Below, one piece after another: positions 1 to 10,907 of a stretch of 64,000 bases of DNA; within the stretch, counting starts at the first letter, position 1, and every line of letters begins with the position of its first letter. The notes under the pieces were generated by a model, which did no database searches, was not told the DNA's origin, and saw only the letters and a list, made by a program, of their open reading frames with translations. The position numbers were made by a program, and so were the translations under genes. The stretch comes from Prunus persica (taxonomy: Eukaryota > Streptophyta > Magnoliopsida > Rosales > Rosaceae): contig NC_034011.1 in the NCBI RefSeq assembly GCF_000346465.2, forward strand, positions 11,966,129 to 12,030,128. Reading direction: 5' to 3'.

Positions 1-639
1 GTGAAATCCAATCTCTAGAACTATACAATACACCCAACCACCCCATTTCAGAACGAACTTCATCCGAACTGAATTGTCCGATTCAAGGACCCAATCGATC
101 TGGGAATGAGTCCAAACTTGGGGAACATCATAATATTGTGGGAGGAGTCATTTGGTGGGTTTTGAGTGAAATCCAATCTCTAGAACTATACAATACACCA
201 ACCACCCCATTTCAGAACGAACTTCATCCGAACTTGAATTATCCGATTTCAAGGACCAATCGATATCGGATTGAGTCCAAAACTTGGGGAACATCATAAT
301 ATTGTGGGAGGAGTCATTTGGTGGGTTTTGAGTGAAATCCAATCTCTAGATCTATACAATACACCAACCACCCCATTTCATAATGAACTTCGTACGAACC
401 TGAATTGTCCGATTTCAAGGACCAATCGACATCGGATTGAGTCCAAAACTTGGGGAACATCATAATATTGTGGGAGGAGTCATTTGGTGGGTTTTTAGTG
501 AAATCCAATCTCTAGTACTGTACAATACACCAACCACCCCATTTCAGAACGAACTTCGTCCGAACCTGAATTGTCCGATTTCAAGGACCAATCGACATCG
601 GATTGCGTCCAAAACTTGGGGAACATCATAATATTGTGG

Positions 640-1530
640 GAGGAGTCATTTGGTGGGTTTTGAGTGAAACCCAGTCTCTAGAACTATACAATACACCAAC
701 CACCCCATTTCAAAACGAACTTCGTACGAACCTGAATTGTCCGATTTCAAGGACCAATTGACATCAGATTGAGTCCAAAACTTGGGGAACATCATAATAT
801 TGTGGGAGGAGTCAGTTGGTGGATTTTGAGCGAAATCCAATCTCTAGAACTATACAATACACCTACCACCCCATTTTAGAACGAACTTCGTACGAACCTG
901 AATTGTCCGATTTCAAGGACCAATCGACATCGGATTGAGTCCAAAACATGGGGAACATCATAATATTGTGGGAGGAGTCATTTGGTGGGTTTTGAGTGAA
1001 ATCCAATCTCTAGAACTATACAATACACCAACCACCCCATTTGTGAACGAACTTCGTACGAACCTGAATTGTCCGATTTCAAGGACCAATCGACATCGGA
1101 TTGAGTCCAAAACTTGGGGAACATCATAATATTGTGGGAGGAGTCATTTGGTGGGTTTTGAGTGAAACCCAGTCTCTAGAACTATACAATACACCAACCA
1201 CCCCATTTCAAAACGAACTTCGTACGAACCTGAATTGTCCGATTTCAAGGACCAATTGACATCAGATTGAGTCCAAAAATTGGGGAACATCATAATATTG
1301 TGGGAGGAGTCATTTGGTGGGTTTTGAGCGAAATCCAATCTCTAGAACTATACAATACACCTACCACCCCATTTTAGAACGAACTTCGTACGAACCTGAA
1401 TTGTCCGATTTCAAGGACCAATCGACATCGGATTGAGTCCAAAACATGGGGAACATCATAATATTGTGGGAGGAGTCATTTGGTGGGTTTTGAGTGAAAT
1501 CCAATCTCTAGAACTATACAATACACTAAC
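640..1530. repeat. Three-monomer higher-order repeat, 498-bp offset
   Basis: The trimer around 640-1030 recurs 498 bp (3 x 166) downstream. Both copies share unusual variants: GAAACCCAGTCTC, an ATTGACATCAG dyad variant, an ATTTTAGAACG segment and an AACATGGGG variant. Copies are nearly identical, which indicates recent local unequal exchange or slippage. Confidence 0.75.
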
Positions 1531-4500
1531 CACCTCATTTGTGAGTGAACTTCGTACGAACCTGAATTGTCCGATTTCATGGACCAATCGACATCGGATT
1601 GAGGCCAAAACTTGGGGAACATCATAATATTGTGGGAGGAGTCATTTGGTGGGTTTTGAGTGAAATCCAATCTCTAGAACTATACAATAACCAATCCATT
1701 TCAGAACGAAGTTCATCCGAACCTGAATTGTCCGATTTCAAGCACCAATCGATATCGGATTGAGTCCAAAACTTGGGGAACATCATAAAATTGTGGGTGG
1801 AGTCATTTGGTGGGTTTTGAGCGAAATCCAATCTCTAGAACTATACAATACACCTACCACCCCATTTCAGAACGAACTTCGTACGAACCTGAATTGTCCG
1901 ATTTCAAGGATCAATCGACATCGGATTGAGTCCAAAACCTGGGGAACATCATAATACTGTGGGAGGAGTCATTTGGTGGGTTTTGAGTGAAATCCAATCT
2001 CTAGAACTATACAATACACTAACCACCCCATTTGTGAGTGAACTTCGTACGAACCTGAATTGTCCGATTTCAAGGACCAATCGACATCGGATTGAGTCCA
2101 AAACTTGGGGAACATCATAATATTGTGGGAGGAGTCATTTGGTGGGTTTTGAGTGAAATCCAATCTCTAGAACTATACAATAACCAATCACCCCATTTCA
2201 GAACGAAGTTCATCCGAACCTGAATTGTCCGATTTCAAGGACCAATCGCCATCGGATTGAGTCTAAAACTTGGGGAACATCACAATATTGTGGGAGGAGT
2301 CATTTGGTGGGTTTTGAGCGAAATCCAATCTCTAGAACTATACAATACACCAACCACCCCATTTCAGAACGAACTTCGTACGAACCTGAATTGTCCGATT
2401 CAAGGACCAATCTATATCAGATTGAGTCCAAAACTTAGGGAACATCGTAATATTATGGGAGGAGTCATTTGGTGGGTTTCGAGTGAAATCCAATCTCTAG
2501 AAGTATACAATACACCGACCACCCCATTTATGAACGAACTTCGTACGAACCTGAATTGTCCGATTTCAAGGACCAATCTATATCGGATTGAGTCCAAAAC
2601 TTGGGGAACATCGTAATATTATGGGAGGAGTCATTTGGTGGGTTTTGAGTGAAATCCAATCTCTAGAACTATACAATACACTAACCACCCCATTTGTGAG
2701 TGAACTTCGTAAGAACCTGAATTGTCCGATTTCAAGGACCAATCGATATCGGATTGAGTCTAAAACTTGGGCAACATAATAATATTGTGGGAGGAGTCAT
2801 TTGGTGGGTTTTGAGGGAAATCCAATCTTTAGAACTATACAATACACCAACCACCCCATTTCAGAACAAACTTCGTACGAACCTGAATTGGCCTATTTCA
2901 AGGACCAATCGATATGGGATTGAGTCCAAAACTTGGGGAACATCATAAAATTGTGGGAGGAGTCATTTGGTGGGTTTTGAGTGAAATCCAATCTCTAGAA
3001 CTATACAATACACCAACCACCCCATTTTAGAACGAACTTCGTACGAACCTGAATTGGCCTATTTCAAGGACCAATCGATATCGGATTGAGTCCAAAACTT
3101 GGGGAACATCATAATGTTGTGGGAGGAGTCATTTGGTGGGTTTTGAGTGAAATCCAATCTCTAGAACTATAGAATACACCAACCACCCCGTTTCAGAACG
3201 AACTTCGTACGAACCTGAATTGTCCGATTTCAAGGACCAATCGATATCGGATTGAGTCCAAAACTTGGGGAACATCATAATATTGTGGGAGGAGTAATTT
3301 GGTGGGTTTTTAGTGAAATACAATCCCTAGAACTATACAATACACCAACCACTCCATTTCAGAACGAACTTCGTACGAACCGAACTGTCAAATTTTGTAC
3401 CGATCGATATCGGATTGAGTCTAAAAATTGGGGAACATCATAATATTGTGGGAGGAGTCATTTGGTGGGTTTTGAGTGAAATCCAATCTCTAGAACTATA
3501 CAATACACCAACCACCCCATTTCAGAACGAACTTCATACGAACCTGAAATGTCCAATTTCAAGGACCAATCGATATTGAATTGAGTCCAAAACTTGGGGA
3601 GCATCATAATATTGTGGGAGGAGTCATTTGGTGGGTTTTGATTGAAATACCATCCCTAGAACTATACAATACACCAACCACTCCATTTCAGAACGAACTT
3701 CGTACGAACCTGAATTGTCAAATTTCGTGGACTGACCGATATCGAATTGAGTCCAAAACTTGGGGAGCATTGTAATATTGTGGGAGGAGTCATTTAGTGG
3801 GTTTTGAGTGAAATACAATCCCTAGAACTATACAATACACCAACCACTCCATTTAAGAACGAACTTCGTACGAACCTGAATTGTCAAATTTTGTGGACCG
3901 ATCGATATCGGATTGAGTCCAAAACTTGGGGAACATCATAATATTGTGGGAGGAGGCATTTGGTGGGTTTTGAGTGAAATACAATCCCTAGAACTATACA
4001 ATACATCAACCACTCCATTTCCGAACGAACTTGGTACGAACCTGAATTGTCAAATTTCGTGGACCGATCGATATCGGATTGAGTCCAAAACTTGGGGAAC
4101 ATCATAATATTGTGGGAGGAGTCATTTGGTGGGTTTTGAGTGAAATCCAATATCTAGAACTATACAATACACCAACCACCCCATTTCAGAACGAACTTCA
4201 TACGAACCTGAAATGTCCAATTTGTGGGAGGAGTCATTTGGTGGGTTTTGAGTGAAATCCAATCTCTAGAACTATACAATACACCAACCACCCCATTTCA
4301 GAACGAACTTCGAATGAACTTGAATTGCCCGATTTCATTGACCAATCGATATCGGATTGAGTCCAAAACTTGGGAAAGAACATAACATTGTGGGAGGAGG
4401 CATCTGGTGGGTTTTGAGTGAAATACAATCCCTAGAACTATACAATACACTAAGCACTCCATTTCAGAACGAACTTCGTACGAACCTGAATTGTCCGATT

Positions 4501-4755
4501 TCAAGGACCAATCGATATAGGATTGAGTCCAAAACTTGGGGAACATCATAAAATTGTGGGAGGAGTCATTTGGTGGGTTTTGAGTGAAATCCAATCTCTA
4601 GAACTATACAATACACCAACCACCCCATTTCAGAACGAACTTCGTACGAACCTGAATTGTCCGATTTCAAGGACCAATCGATATTGGATTGAGTCCAAAA
4701 CTTGGGGAACATCATAATATTGTCGGAGGAGTCATTTGGTGGGTTTTGAGTGAAA

Positions 4756-4760
4756 TACAA
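4756..4760. repeat. Target site duplication of solo LTR, left copy (TACAA)
   Basis: TACAA directly precedes the LTR and is repeated exactly at 6586-6590. Removing the LTR and one copy restores an uninterrupted satellite monomer. Confidence 0.95.
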
Positions 4761-5238
4761 TGTTGAGCCTATTCTTAACAACTAAAATGAGTTATTAAAA
4801 ACAGCAACTTTAATTCTCGCAAGTGCACAAACCGTTTATAGTATAGCTTATGTAAATACGAGGTCGATCCCATGGAGAATGGTAACTTGGTTCCAAGTTA
4901 AATTACTTAGAATGCTAGAAAACCAAAGAACAAAGAAACTGACTAACTAGCTAAAGGCAAGGTCGAATTCAACAATGCCTCTTGCTAATTACTCAAGGTC
5001 TAGGACAGAATCCTAGCACCACACACGCACTCGAAATGGGGGGTTTTGTTGTTGAAATGAAAACAAGAAAGTGAAATAAAAGTGCTCGAAAGTAAACACT
5101 GGCAGCAATCAACAAGTTGTGAAACAATGATTGAGAGGTGTTAGAGCCTTGGAATCCACCACTAGTTTTCCTATCCAAGTTATGAATGCATAGAAATTGA
5201 CTCAAGCTTCATTAACAGTAGATTATCGCATACAAGCC

Positions 5239-5420
5239 TATGGTATCTAGGTGCAGGATGCATGATTCTCCTAAGGCATGTGATTATGCATGGTATCTAC
5301 ACAACGCGTGATCTCTAATATGCAACCTAAGCATGGTATCTACTTAGAATAAAGCATACAAGAGTCATTAAGCTCCTTGAGAGTATGATAATCACACAAA
5401 TCCTAGAACATGGTATCTGT
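5239..5420. repeat. Dispersed short motif ATGGTATCT, four copies inside the LTR
   Basis: ATGGTATCT occurs at about 5240, 5290, 5333 and 5410, three of them preceded by C. The same series is kept in the other three LTRs. On the element's sense strand it lies downstream of the TATA box, in the presumed transcribed part of the LTR. Function unknown. Confidence 0.6.
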
Positions 5421-5795
5421 CCTAGTCAACCTATGGTTATTAACCCCTTGAATGATTCTTAGGCCATTCATGTGTTGCTTGTGAAAGGAGAGTAGAATTG
5501 GTGAATCTAAACCTCTTCCCAACCTGTGCTAGATGCATAAAATCCTAGTTAGCTACTCCAAGAAAACATACATCAAGCACATAATAAACTGGAGATTAAC
5601 AACTTGATCATAAAAGCAAGGAAATCAATTAACTATAAAATCATCCATAACATTGAATATTCATGACTAGGGCTTCATCCTAAGCCCTAACTAAATGGAT
5701 TAGTTAGACATAACTATGAATACATAAAATAAGAAATACATAGATAGGATAAAGAGAGGAGAAGAACTAGATGATGGCAGCAAGGAAGTTCCTAG

Positions 5796-5833
5796 GACAG
5801 CTCCAAGCTCCCTTGACAGCTCCAAGCTCCCTT
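5796..5833. repeat. 19-bp tandem duplication within the solo LTR
   Basis: GACAGCTCCAAGCTCCCTT occurs twice in succession here (5796-5814 and 5815-5833). The other three LTRs have a single copy, so this duplication is private to the solo LTR. Confidence 0.9.
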
Positions 5834-5925
5834 CTCTCTTTGTGGTGAATCTGAATGTGTGTATGAGAGTAATGGATGAAGTGAATGTGTGTGTCTGCCC
5901 TCCCTTGAATGAGTGTGAAACTCTT

Positions 5926-5933
5926 TATTTATA
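5926..5933 (-). promoter_or_regulatory. LTR TATA box (TATAAATA)
   Basis: On the sense (minus) strand the LTR contains TATAAATA, a strong plant TATA-box match. It is conserved at 37630-37637, 42817-42824 and 51810-51817. The position, roughly 650 nt into the sense LTR, fits a U3 promoter. Confidence 0.7.
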
Positions 5934-6585
5934 GAGTGCAATTTCGTGCTCCCCTTTGGCTGGTGAAGCACACCTCTCTTAGCTGCTCCCAACTGCTCCA
6001 GCTGCCCATACTTGCCAACTGCTCCAGCTGACAAATACATGCTTTGGTATGGTTTCTTTATGGAAAGCTTGACTTTTGTTCATATTTCTGAGCTTCTGAG
6101 CTGATTTGACTCCCATGTATGGCTGCCCATGTGTAGCACATGGCTCTAGGGATGTAGCCACATTAAATGTGATGGCAGCCAACATGACATTTCTGTGAAC
6201 TTGGTTCAGTCTTTGACGTGTTGAGGGCTCCAGATTTATCCAATTGGGCTGAGATTTGGATATGTTATAATAGACACCCATTGGAACAACGTCTATGAAG
6301 GATGTCTCCTCATCCGACCTGTGTAAGTTACTGAAATGAGGCCTGCAAGATGACCTACGAAACTGGAGTGACAAGGAGTGTGGCACAAATTGGTTTTGTC
6401 TTTAAGCTCATATTCCTCTTGTGCCACTCAGCCCTTAACACGCATGAATTGTATCAAATGTCATCCCCATGCGGTCTTAACCTACAAAGCACACAAACAT
6501 AGGTAAGAGACTCAAAATAAAGAGAAGCTAAGAAAAATTACTAAGGAAAGAAGGCTTGCAAATGTGTGAAATTATGAGCTTATCA

Positions 6586-6590
6586 TACAA
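6586..6590. repeat. Target site duplication of solo LTR, right copy (TACAA)
   Basis: Exact repeat of 4756-4760 immediately after the LTR terminal CA. Confidence 0.95.
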
Positions 6591-7036
6591 TCCCTTGAAC
6601 TATACAGTACACCAACCACTCCATTTCAGAACGAACTTCGTATGAACCTGAATTGTCAAATTTCGTGGACTGATCGACATCGGATTGAGTCCAAAACTTG
6701 GGGAACATCATAATATTGTGGGAGGAGTCATTTGGTGGACTTTGAGTGAAATCCAATCTCTAGAACTATACAATACACCAACCACCCCACTTCAGAATGA
6801 ACTTCGTACGAACCTCAATTGTCCGATTTCAACGACCAATCGATATCGGATTGAGTCTAAAACTTGGGGAACATAATAATATTGTGGGAGGAGTCATTTG
6901 GTGGGTTTTGAGTGAAATCCAATCTCTAGAACTATACAATACACCAACCACCCCATTTCAAAACGAACTTCGTACGAACCTGAATTGTTCGATTTCAAGG
7001 ACCAATCGATATCGGATTGAGTCCAAAACTTGGGGA
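6586..7036. repeat. Satellite segment between solo LTR and pararetrovirus
   Basis: About 2.7 family A monomers continuing in phase from the array left of the solo LTR. The segment stops within a monomer after ACTTGGGGA, where unrelated viral sequence begins. The rest of that monomer resumes at about 14760. Confidence 0.95.
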
Positions 7037-7378
7037 CTGCAAACTTCAACACACTTAGACTATTTACAAGCGTGATTTCTCTAAAGGTGTTTCAGAGAGA
7101 ATCTTTAAAACTGAAGAAAATAAAATGCAGCTGATAAAAATCAGTTCTGCTTACAACTGAGGCCGAAACCTGAATTTGTAGACAACTTTCAACTATGGTT
7201 TACAAAACCAACTATGGTTGGACAGCTGTAGAGGCACGGGTTGTTCAACCTGATTCAACTTTTAGCAATTGTAGAGGTAACTTTTGACTTCTTCATATGC
7301 ATTAGTCTGAATGTTGAGTTAAGTTGCTGCATAGTCATATTCATCTTCTTTCTCGCTATCTCTCTGTGTTCCTTGTTT
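7037..7378 (+). other. Viral intergenic remnant upstream of the primer site
   Basis: 342 bp with no supported reading frame. In the circular viral genome it would join 14546-14759 and contain the promoter and poly(A) region. An AATAAA lies at 7119-7124 and could serve as a polyadenylation signal. I see no convincing TATA box. Confidence 0.5.
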
Positions 7379-7391
7379 TGGTATCAGAGCC
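7379..7391 (+). promoter_or_regulatory. Minus-strand primer binding site, initiator tRNA-Met type
   Basis: TGGTATCAGAGCC matches the complement of the 3' end of plant initiator tRNA-Met, the primer used across Caulimoviridae. It lies about 315 nt upstream of the first long reading frame, as expected for the viral leader. Confidence 0.93.
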
Positions 7392-7404
7392 GTAAGAGTT
7401 ACGG
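7390..7404 (+). other. Perfect hairpin overlapping the primer site
   Basis: CCGTAA-GAG-TTACGG forms a 6-bp perfect stem with a 3-nt loop. It uses the last two bases of the primer site as the start of the stem. It may be a structural element of the viral RNA leader; its role is inferred only. Confidence 0.5.
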
Positions 7405-7706
7405 TCTTTGTCTAAGTCTGCTACTCATTCCCGCCCAAGTGGCTGGTTTAAGCATCTGAGTAGAAGGTTTCATCTTCTTCCTTTTCTTTTCTTTTATTCT
7501 CCAAGTTGTCTGTTCATCTTTCTCTAAGGTCTGACCCGTGAGTCCTTTTTGCTAGATCTGTAAGTCCCGAGGGTAGGGCGTTTGTGCTGGGCAGGAGACA
7601 GAAAATTGAGAAAGGTTAATAGGTTATTTGTAGAGTAAACGGTGAGTCTAGGAAGTCCCTGTTTATCTTCTTCCTCAGTCTGCAAGAGTCAAACACTTGA
7701 GTAGCC
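7392..7706 (+). other. Viral leader, AUG-free
   Basis: 315 nt between the primer site and the first ATG. I find no ATG in it, so scanning ribosomes would reach the polyprotein start directly. That contrasts with the long, many-AUG leaders of several other caulimovirid genera. It contains a CT-rich tract at about 7470-7505. Confidence 0.6.
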
Positions 7707-10700
7707 ATGAGTCGTTTTCTTAGGTCGAATTCCTGTAAGTCAAGCAGTTCTAAAACCAGTATAAGTCGACTCCCAGAGATAGTTAATGAAGAACAATTTG
7801 AATATGATTCTAGTTGCAAAGAACAATTAGACTTTAGAGATTGGAATATACCTAAAGTCCCGAGTCAAAAAATCTATAAGAAACATTGGTTGCCTTCTAG
7901 TTTTAATAGTACCACACATGTCAAAACAGTTGAACAAGTTTACGCTCTTAGTAAAGAACACGAAACTTGCCAGTTGCTTAATCTTGAGTCAATTAAAAAG
8001 CACAAGACTGATGGAAACAATTTCCTTCATATTGGTCTTGTTCAAGTTGCCGTTAAGCCCCTAACCAGGTTAGGATTAAAAGCCTCCATTCTGCTCTGTT
8101 TACGCGATGCCCGGTTCACCGCGTTCAGTGACAGTACATTAGGAGTTATTGAGTCCAGTTTGTGTAACGGTCCAGTTCATTTTGACTGTTACCCAGACTT
8201 TACTGTAAGCCTTAGTGATCCGCATATATTGAGAACCCTAACTCTCAATATTAAGACTGAAGGTTATAATGTCCTCCCAGGAACCCAACCTTTAGCCTTA
8301 GTTTATAGAATTTATTATAAGGTCACAGGAACAAATATGAACTTCCAGGCCTTAAACAAAAGCCCAAAGGATCAGACAGTCCTGATCCCGAGTCATACCT
8401 CAGACGCCCATATACAAGTTCCCCAGACCATTAAATGGTCAGAAGTTGCCCTTCCAACAGATTGGACCCTAGTTACCGAGAGCCAACCAGCTCCGATCCA
8501 ACGTAGTCTAAACAATTTAGACTACATCCAACAATATTTAGATGGCACGGTTAAGATTAGATTTGATAACCAGCCTCTAAGAAAGTCTAATGTCCAGTTA
8601 CACCAGTTGCCAACTCCTGGTCAGTCTCAAAGGCATGCCCCTGCTCGGCATTCCTTTACTGCCCCTTCCTCCACTCTAGAACGAGACCTAGAGTTAGAAA
8701 AAACAATGATAGATTTGAAACTTGAGTCCCTGAGAAGATCCTCTCAGGTAACCCAGCCCTGCTATGGCAAGGCTCCAGTTGAACAAAAGTCAGAATCCCC
8801 TGAGTCACCTACCCAGTCTGACTTTGTAGTTGAAAACTATGCCACAGTTGATAACCAGTTGCGAACCCTTAATAGAAAATTTAAAATTGATTGGTCACGT
8901 CTAAACAAACATCTCAAAGCCCCTGAGAATCAATCTAGACGAGACAGTTACCATCAAGCCTATCCAGAAGCCCAACGCCGCCTAAAAATCTTTAGTGAAT
9001 GGAAAGATTATATGCGGTCTGCCCAAGTTGAAATTTTCTACCTTGATTTTGTTGAAAGCCGTTATATGTCCAGTGATGAGTTGAAAACTTTGACTAAGGA
9101 AAAATGGAAAATGTCAGATAAGTCTGTCGTTGAATCCAGTCATCCTCCAGTCGAAACCATAATTATTGAGCATAAGAATGCGTCTATTCCTGCCACTCCT
9201 TTCAAAACCTTTGAAAGTACTGACAGTAATAGAAAGATTCTTGAGCAAAATAATTATACCAACCAGAGTCTAATCGTTATAGGAAAACAGTTGGACACAA
9301 TTGAAACTAAAATTGATAAGTTAGGTTCTACAGACGTAGAGTCTAAAAAGAAAGTTGAAAAACCAATTGTCCAGTTCCAGGATCTTAGGTTAAGCCCGAC
9401 TCTTAAGATCACACCAACCATGAAGAAAATCGAAGATATGTTAGCCCAGTTGACCCCTGCAAAAATTGAAAAAACTGAGAAATCTGGTCTTAAAACACTA
9501 GATGCTTTTGCAGAAGAAAACACTTCTGAGTCTGAGTCGTCAGAAACAAGTAACATTTCTAAAATTGAAAAAGCCTTTCAAACTTTAGAAATCCAAGTTG
9601 AACCCAAAGTTAAGAAATTAGAAAAGTTTGTCAGCCCCAGTAGTCTGACCAAAAATTGGTATCCCAGACCAACACCTCCAGACATTCAATTTGAAGAAAG
9701 AAACTTGCAAACCCAGTTTTCTGTTTCTTCCGACAAATTATATGAATGGAATATTGATGGTCTTTCTGAGCAGGAAATCCTGAATAAGTTACAACATATG
9801 TCTATGGTTGCCAATAGTTATATCACCAATCACAATTTCAGACAGTCTGAAATTGTCCCTCTATTAGTTACTGGTTTCACCGGTACTCTCAGAAGTTGGT
9901 GGGATAAACATCTGAGTCCTGAGTCTAAAAGCCGAATAACTTTTGCTGTAAAACTTAATGATGACGGTCTCCCTATATTTGACGAACGTTTAGGTCAAGG
10001 TATAGAAGACGGTGTCAACACTCTATTTTACACCATAATTGACCATTTCATAGGAACCCCTAGTAATCAAACTGCTAGGATCCATGATCAGTTGAGTAAT
10101 CTTAGATGCCCAAAATTGTCTGATTTCAGATGGTACAAGGATGTCTTCATCTCTAGGGTAATGCTTAGAGACGATAGTAATCAGCCATTCTGGAAAGAAA
10201 AGTTTGTCAACGGTCTGCCAAACCTATTTGCCCATAAGATCCGAACTACCCTCAGTAATGAATTAGGTCATATTGATTGGGATAGTTTAACTTATGGTAA
10301 TATTATAAGCACAATTAATCAAGTTGGTATGAAAATGTGTGTTGATTACAAAATCGAAAAACAAATACAGTCCGATAGGAAATCAGCCAAATATGAGTTA
10401 GGAAACTTCTGTGAACAATACGGTCTCAGTAGTATTCCGCCCTCCAGAAGAAATAAGTCTAAGCCTAGTCACCTTAGGAAACGCCGGTTTTCCTCTAAAA
10501 GAAAACATTTTGCCGTTAAAAGTGATAATGAGTTTTATAAGAAAAGAAAAAGTTTTAAAAGAAAAAATTGGTCTAAAGCCCCAAGAAAAGCCCAGAAAAG
10601 TCGACCCAAAACTGATAAGTCCAAAGTTAAATGTTTTAAATGCCAAAAATTCGGTCATTATGCCTCTGAGTGTAAAGTGAAAGATGCTATTAAACAGTTG

Positions 10701-10907
10701 CAGATTTCAGAAGCAGAAAAAGAAAAGTTGATCCAAGTTTTAGAGTTGCGAGACTCCGAAACTAGTAGCCCTGAAACCTTAGTTGCCAGTTCTGGGTATG
10801 ATTCTGAACAAGCTTCAGATTCCCAGCCGAGTTCCCCTGATATTCAATTTGGTTGCACTGATAAGTGTTGTAATAGTTTAAAATCCATTTTTGTTCTTAC
10901 TAAATAG
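7707..10907 (+). CDS. Pararetrovirus polyprotein, N-terminal part: movement protein and capsid protein
   Basis: 1066 codons from ATG 7707 to TAG 10905-10907. Residues about 80-210 carry a 30K-type movement domain, with the pattern GLVQVAVKPL then LCLRDARF, which would move virus through plasmodesmata. A long charged linker follows (about 230-670), with segments that look helical. From W681 to about 915 is a capsid-like region rich in W, F and H. Then comes a Lys/Arg-rich stretch and a CCHC zinc knuckle (C976, C979, H984, C989), the nucleic-acid-binding signature of caulimovirid capsids. The frame remains open after the TAG in the same phase through to 13283, so this is the first part of one polyprotein cut by a nonsense codon. 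Known from the family: MP and CP are released by the viral protease. ATG 7707 is the first ATG after the primer site. Confidence 0.9.
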   Translation: MSRFLRSNSCKSSSSKTSISRLPEIVNEEQFEYDSSCKEQLDFRDWNIPKVPSQKIYKKHWLPSSFNSTTHVKTVEQVYALSKEHETCQLLNLESIKKHKTDGNNFLHIGLVQVAVKPLTRLGLKASILLCLRDARFTAFSDSTLGVIESSLCNGPVHFDCYPDFTVSLSDPHILRTLTLNIKTEGYNVLPGTQPLALVYRIYYKVTGTNMNFQALNKSPKDQTVLIPSHTSDAHIQVPQTIKWSEVALPTDWTLVTESQPAPIQRSLNNLDYIQQYLDGTVKIRFDNQPLRKSNVQLHQLPTPGQSQRHAPARHSFTAPSSTLERDLELEKTMIDLKLESLRRSSQVTQPCYGKAPVEQKSESPESPTQSDFVVENYATVDNQLRTLNRKFKIDWSRLNKHLKAPENQSRRDSYHQAYPEAQRRLKIFSEWKDYMRSAQVEIFYLDFVESRYMSSDELKTLTKEKWKMSDKSVVESSHPPVETIIIEHKNASIPATPFKTFESTDSNRKILEQNNYTNQSLIVIGKQLDTIETKIDKLGSTDVESKKKVEKPIVQFQDLRLSPTLKITPTMKKIEDMLAQLTPAKIEKTEKSGLKTLDAFAEENTSESESSETSNISKIEKAFQTLEIQVEPKVKKLEKFVSPSSLTKNWYPRPTPPDIQFEERNLQTQFSVSSDKLYEWNIDGLSEQEILNKLQHMSMVANSYITNHNFRQSEIVPLLVTGFTGTLRSWWDKHLSPESKSRITFAVKLNDDGLPIFDERLGQGIEDGVNTLFYTIIDHFIGTPSNQTARIHDQLSNLRCPKLSDFRWYKDVFISRVMLRDDSNQPFWKEKFVNGLPNLFAHKIRTTLSNELGHIDWDSLTYGNIISTINQVGMKMCVDYKIEKQIQSDRKSAKYELGNFCEQYGLSSIPPSRRNKSKPSHLRKRRFSSKRKHFAVKSDNEFYKKRKSFKRKNWSKAPRKAQKSRPKTDKSKVKCFKCQKFGHYASECKVKDAIKQLQISEAEKEKLIQVLELRDSETSSPETLVASSGYDSEQASDSQPSSPDIQFGCTDKCCNSLKSIFVLTK

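Larger units (their letters stand above)
1..4760. repeat. Tandem satellite array, ~166-bp monomer, family A (left block)
   Basis: Head-to-tail copies of a monomer of about 166 bp, roughly 28 units. Landmarks in each unit are GAACTTCGTACGAACC, a GATATC or GACATC dyad, TTGGGGAACATCATAATATTG, GGAGGAGTCATTTGGTGGG and CTATACAATACACC. The first 2.2 kb mostly carries CGACATCGG where later units have CGATATCGG. From about 3.4 kb many units switch from GTCCGATTTCAAGGACC to GTCAAATTTCGTGGACC, so two subtypes are interleaved. A truncated monomer junction lies near 4210-4225. The length is typical of plant centromeric satellites, but a centromeric role is inferred, not shown. Confidence 0.97.
4761..6585 (-). 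mobile_element. Solo LTR of an Athila-type Ty3/gypsy element
   Basis: 1825-bp LTR that begins TGTTGAGCC and ends CTTATCA on the plus strand, flanked by a perfect 5-bp duplication and inserted in a satellite monomer. It is closely similar to the three LTRs at 36481, 41671 and 50661, and those elements define the sense strand as minus. No interior sequence is present, so it is the product of LTR-LTR recombination. Subtype markers (CTTTATTTATAG, CTAAGAAAAATTAC) match LTR-B at 41671 rather than LTR-A and LTR-C. It differs in length mainly by a 19-bp tandem duplication at 5796-5833. Confidence 0.95.

Noticed and set aside
148..4717. Dozens of open frames of about 64 codons on both strands of the satellite
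   Set aside because: They recur every 166 bp, most begin at TTG rather than ATG, and 166 is not a multiple of 3. They are repeat shadows without coding support; the same holds for those in the other satellite blocks.
4993..5205. 70-codon minus-strand frame in the LTRs (also at 36714 and 50894)
   Set aside because: It is low-complexity, lies within the LTR and has no recognisable domain; its recurrence simply reflects LTR copies.
9254..9556. 100-codon minus-strand frame in the viral polyprotein
   Set aside because: It is antisense to the long MP-CP frame and has no independent features.
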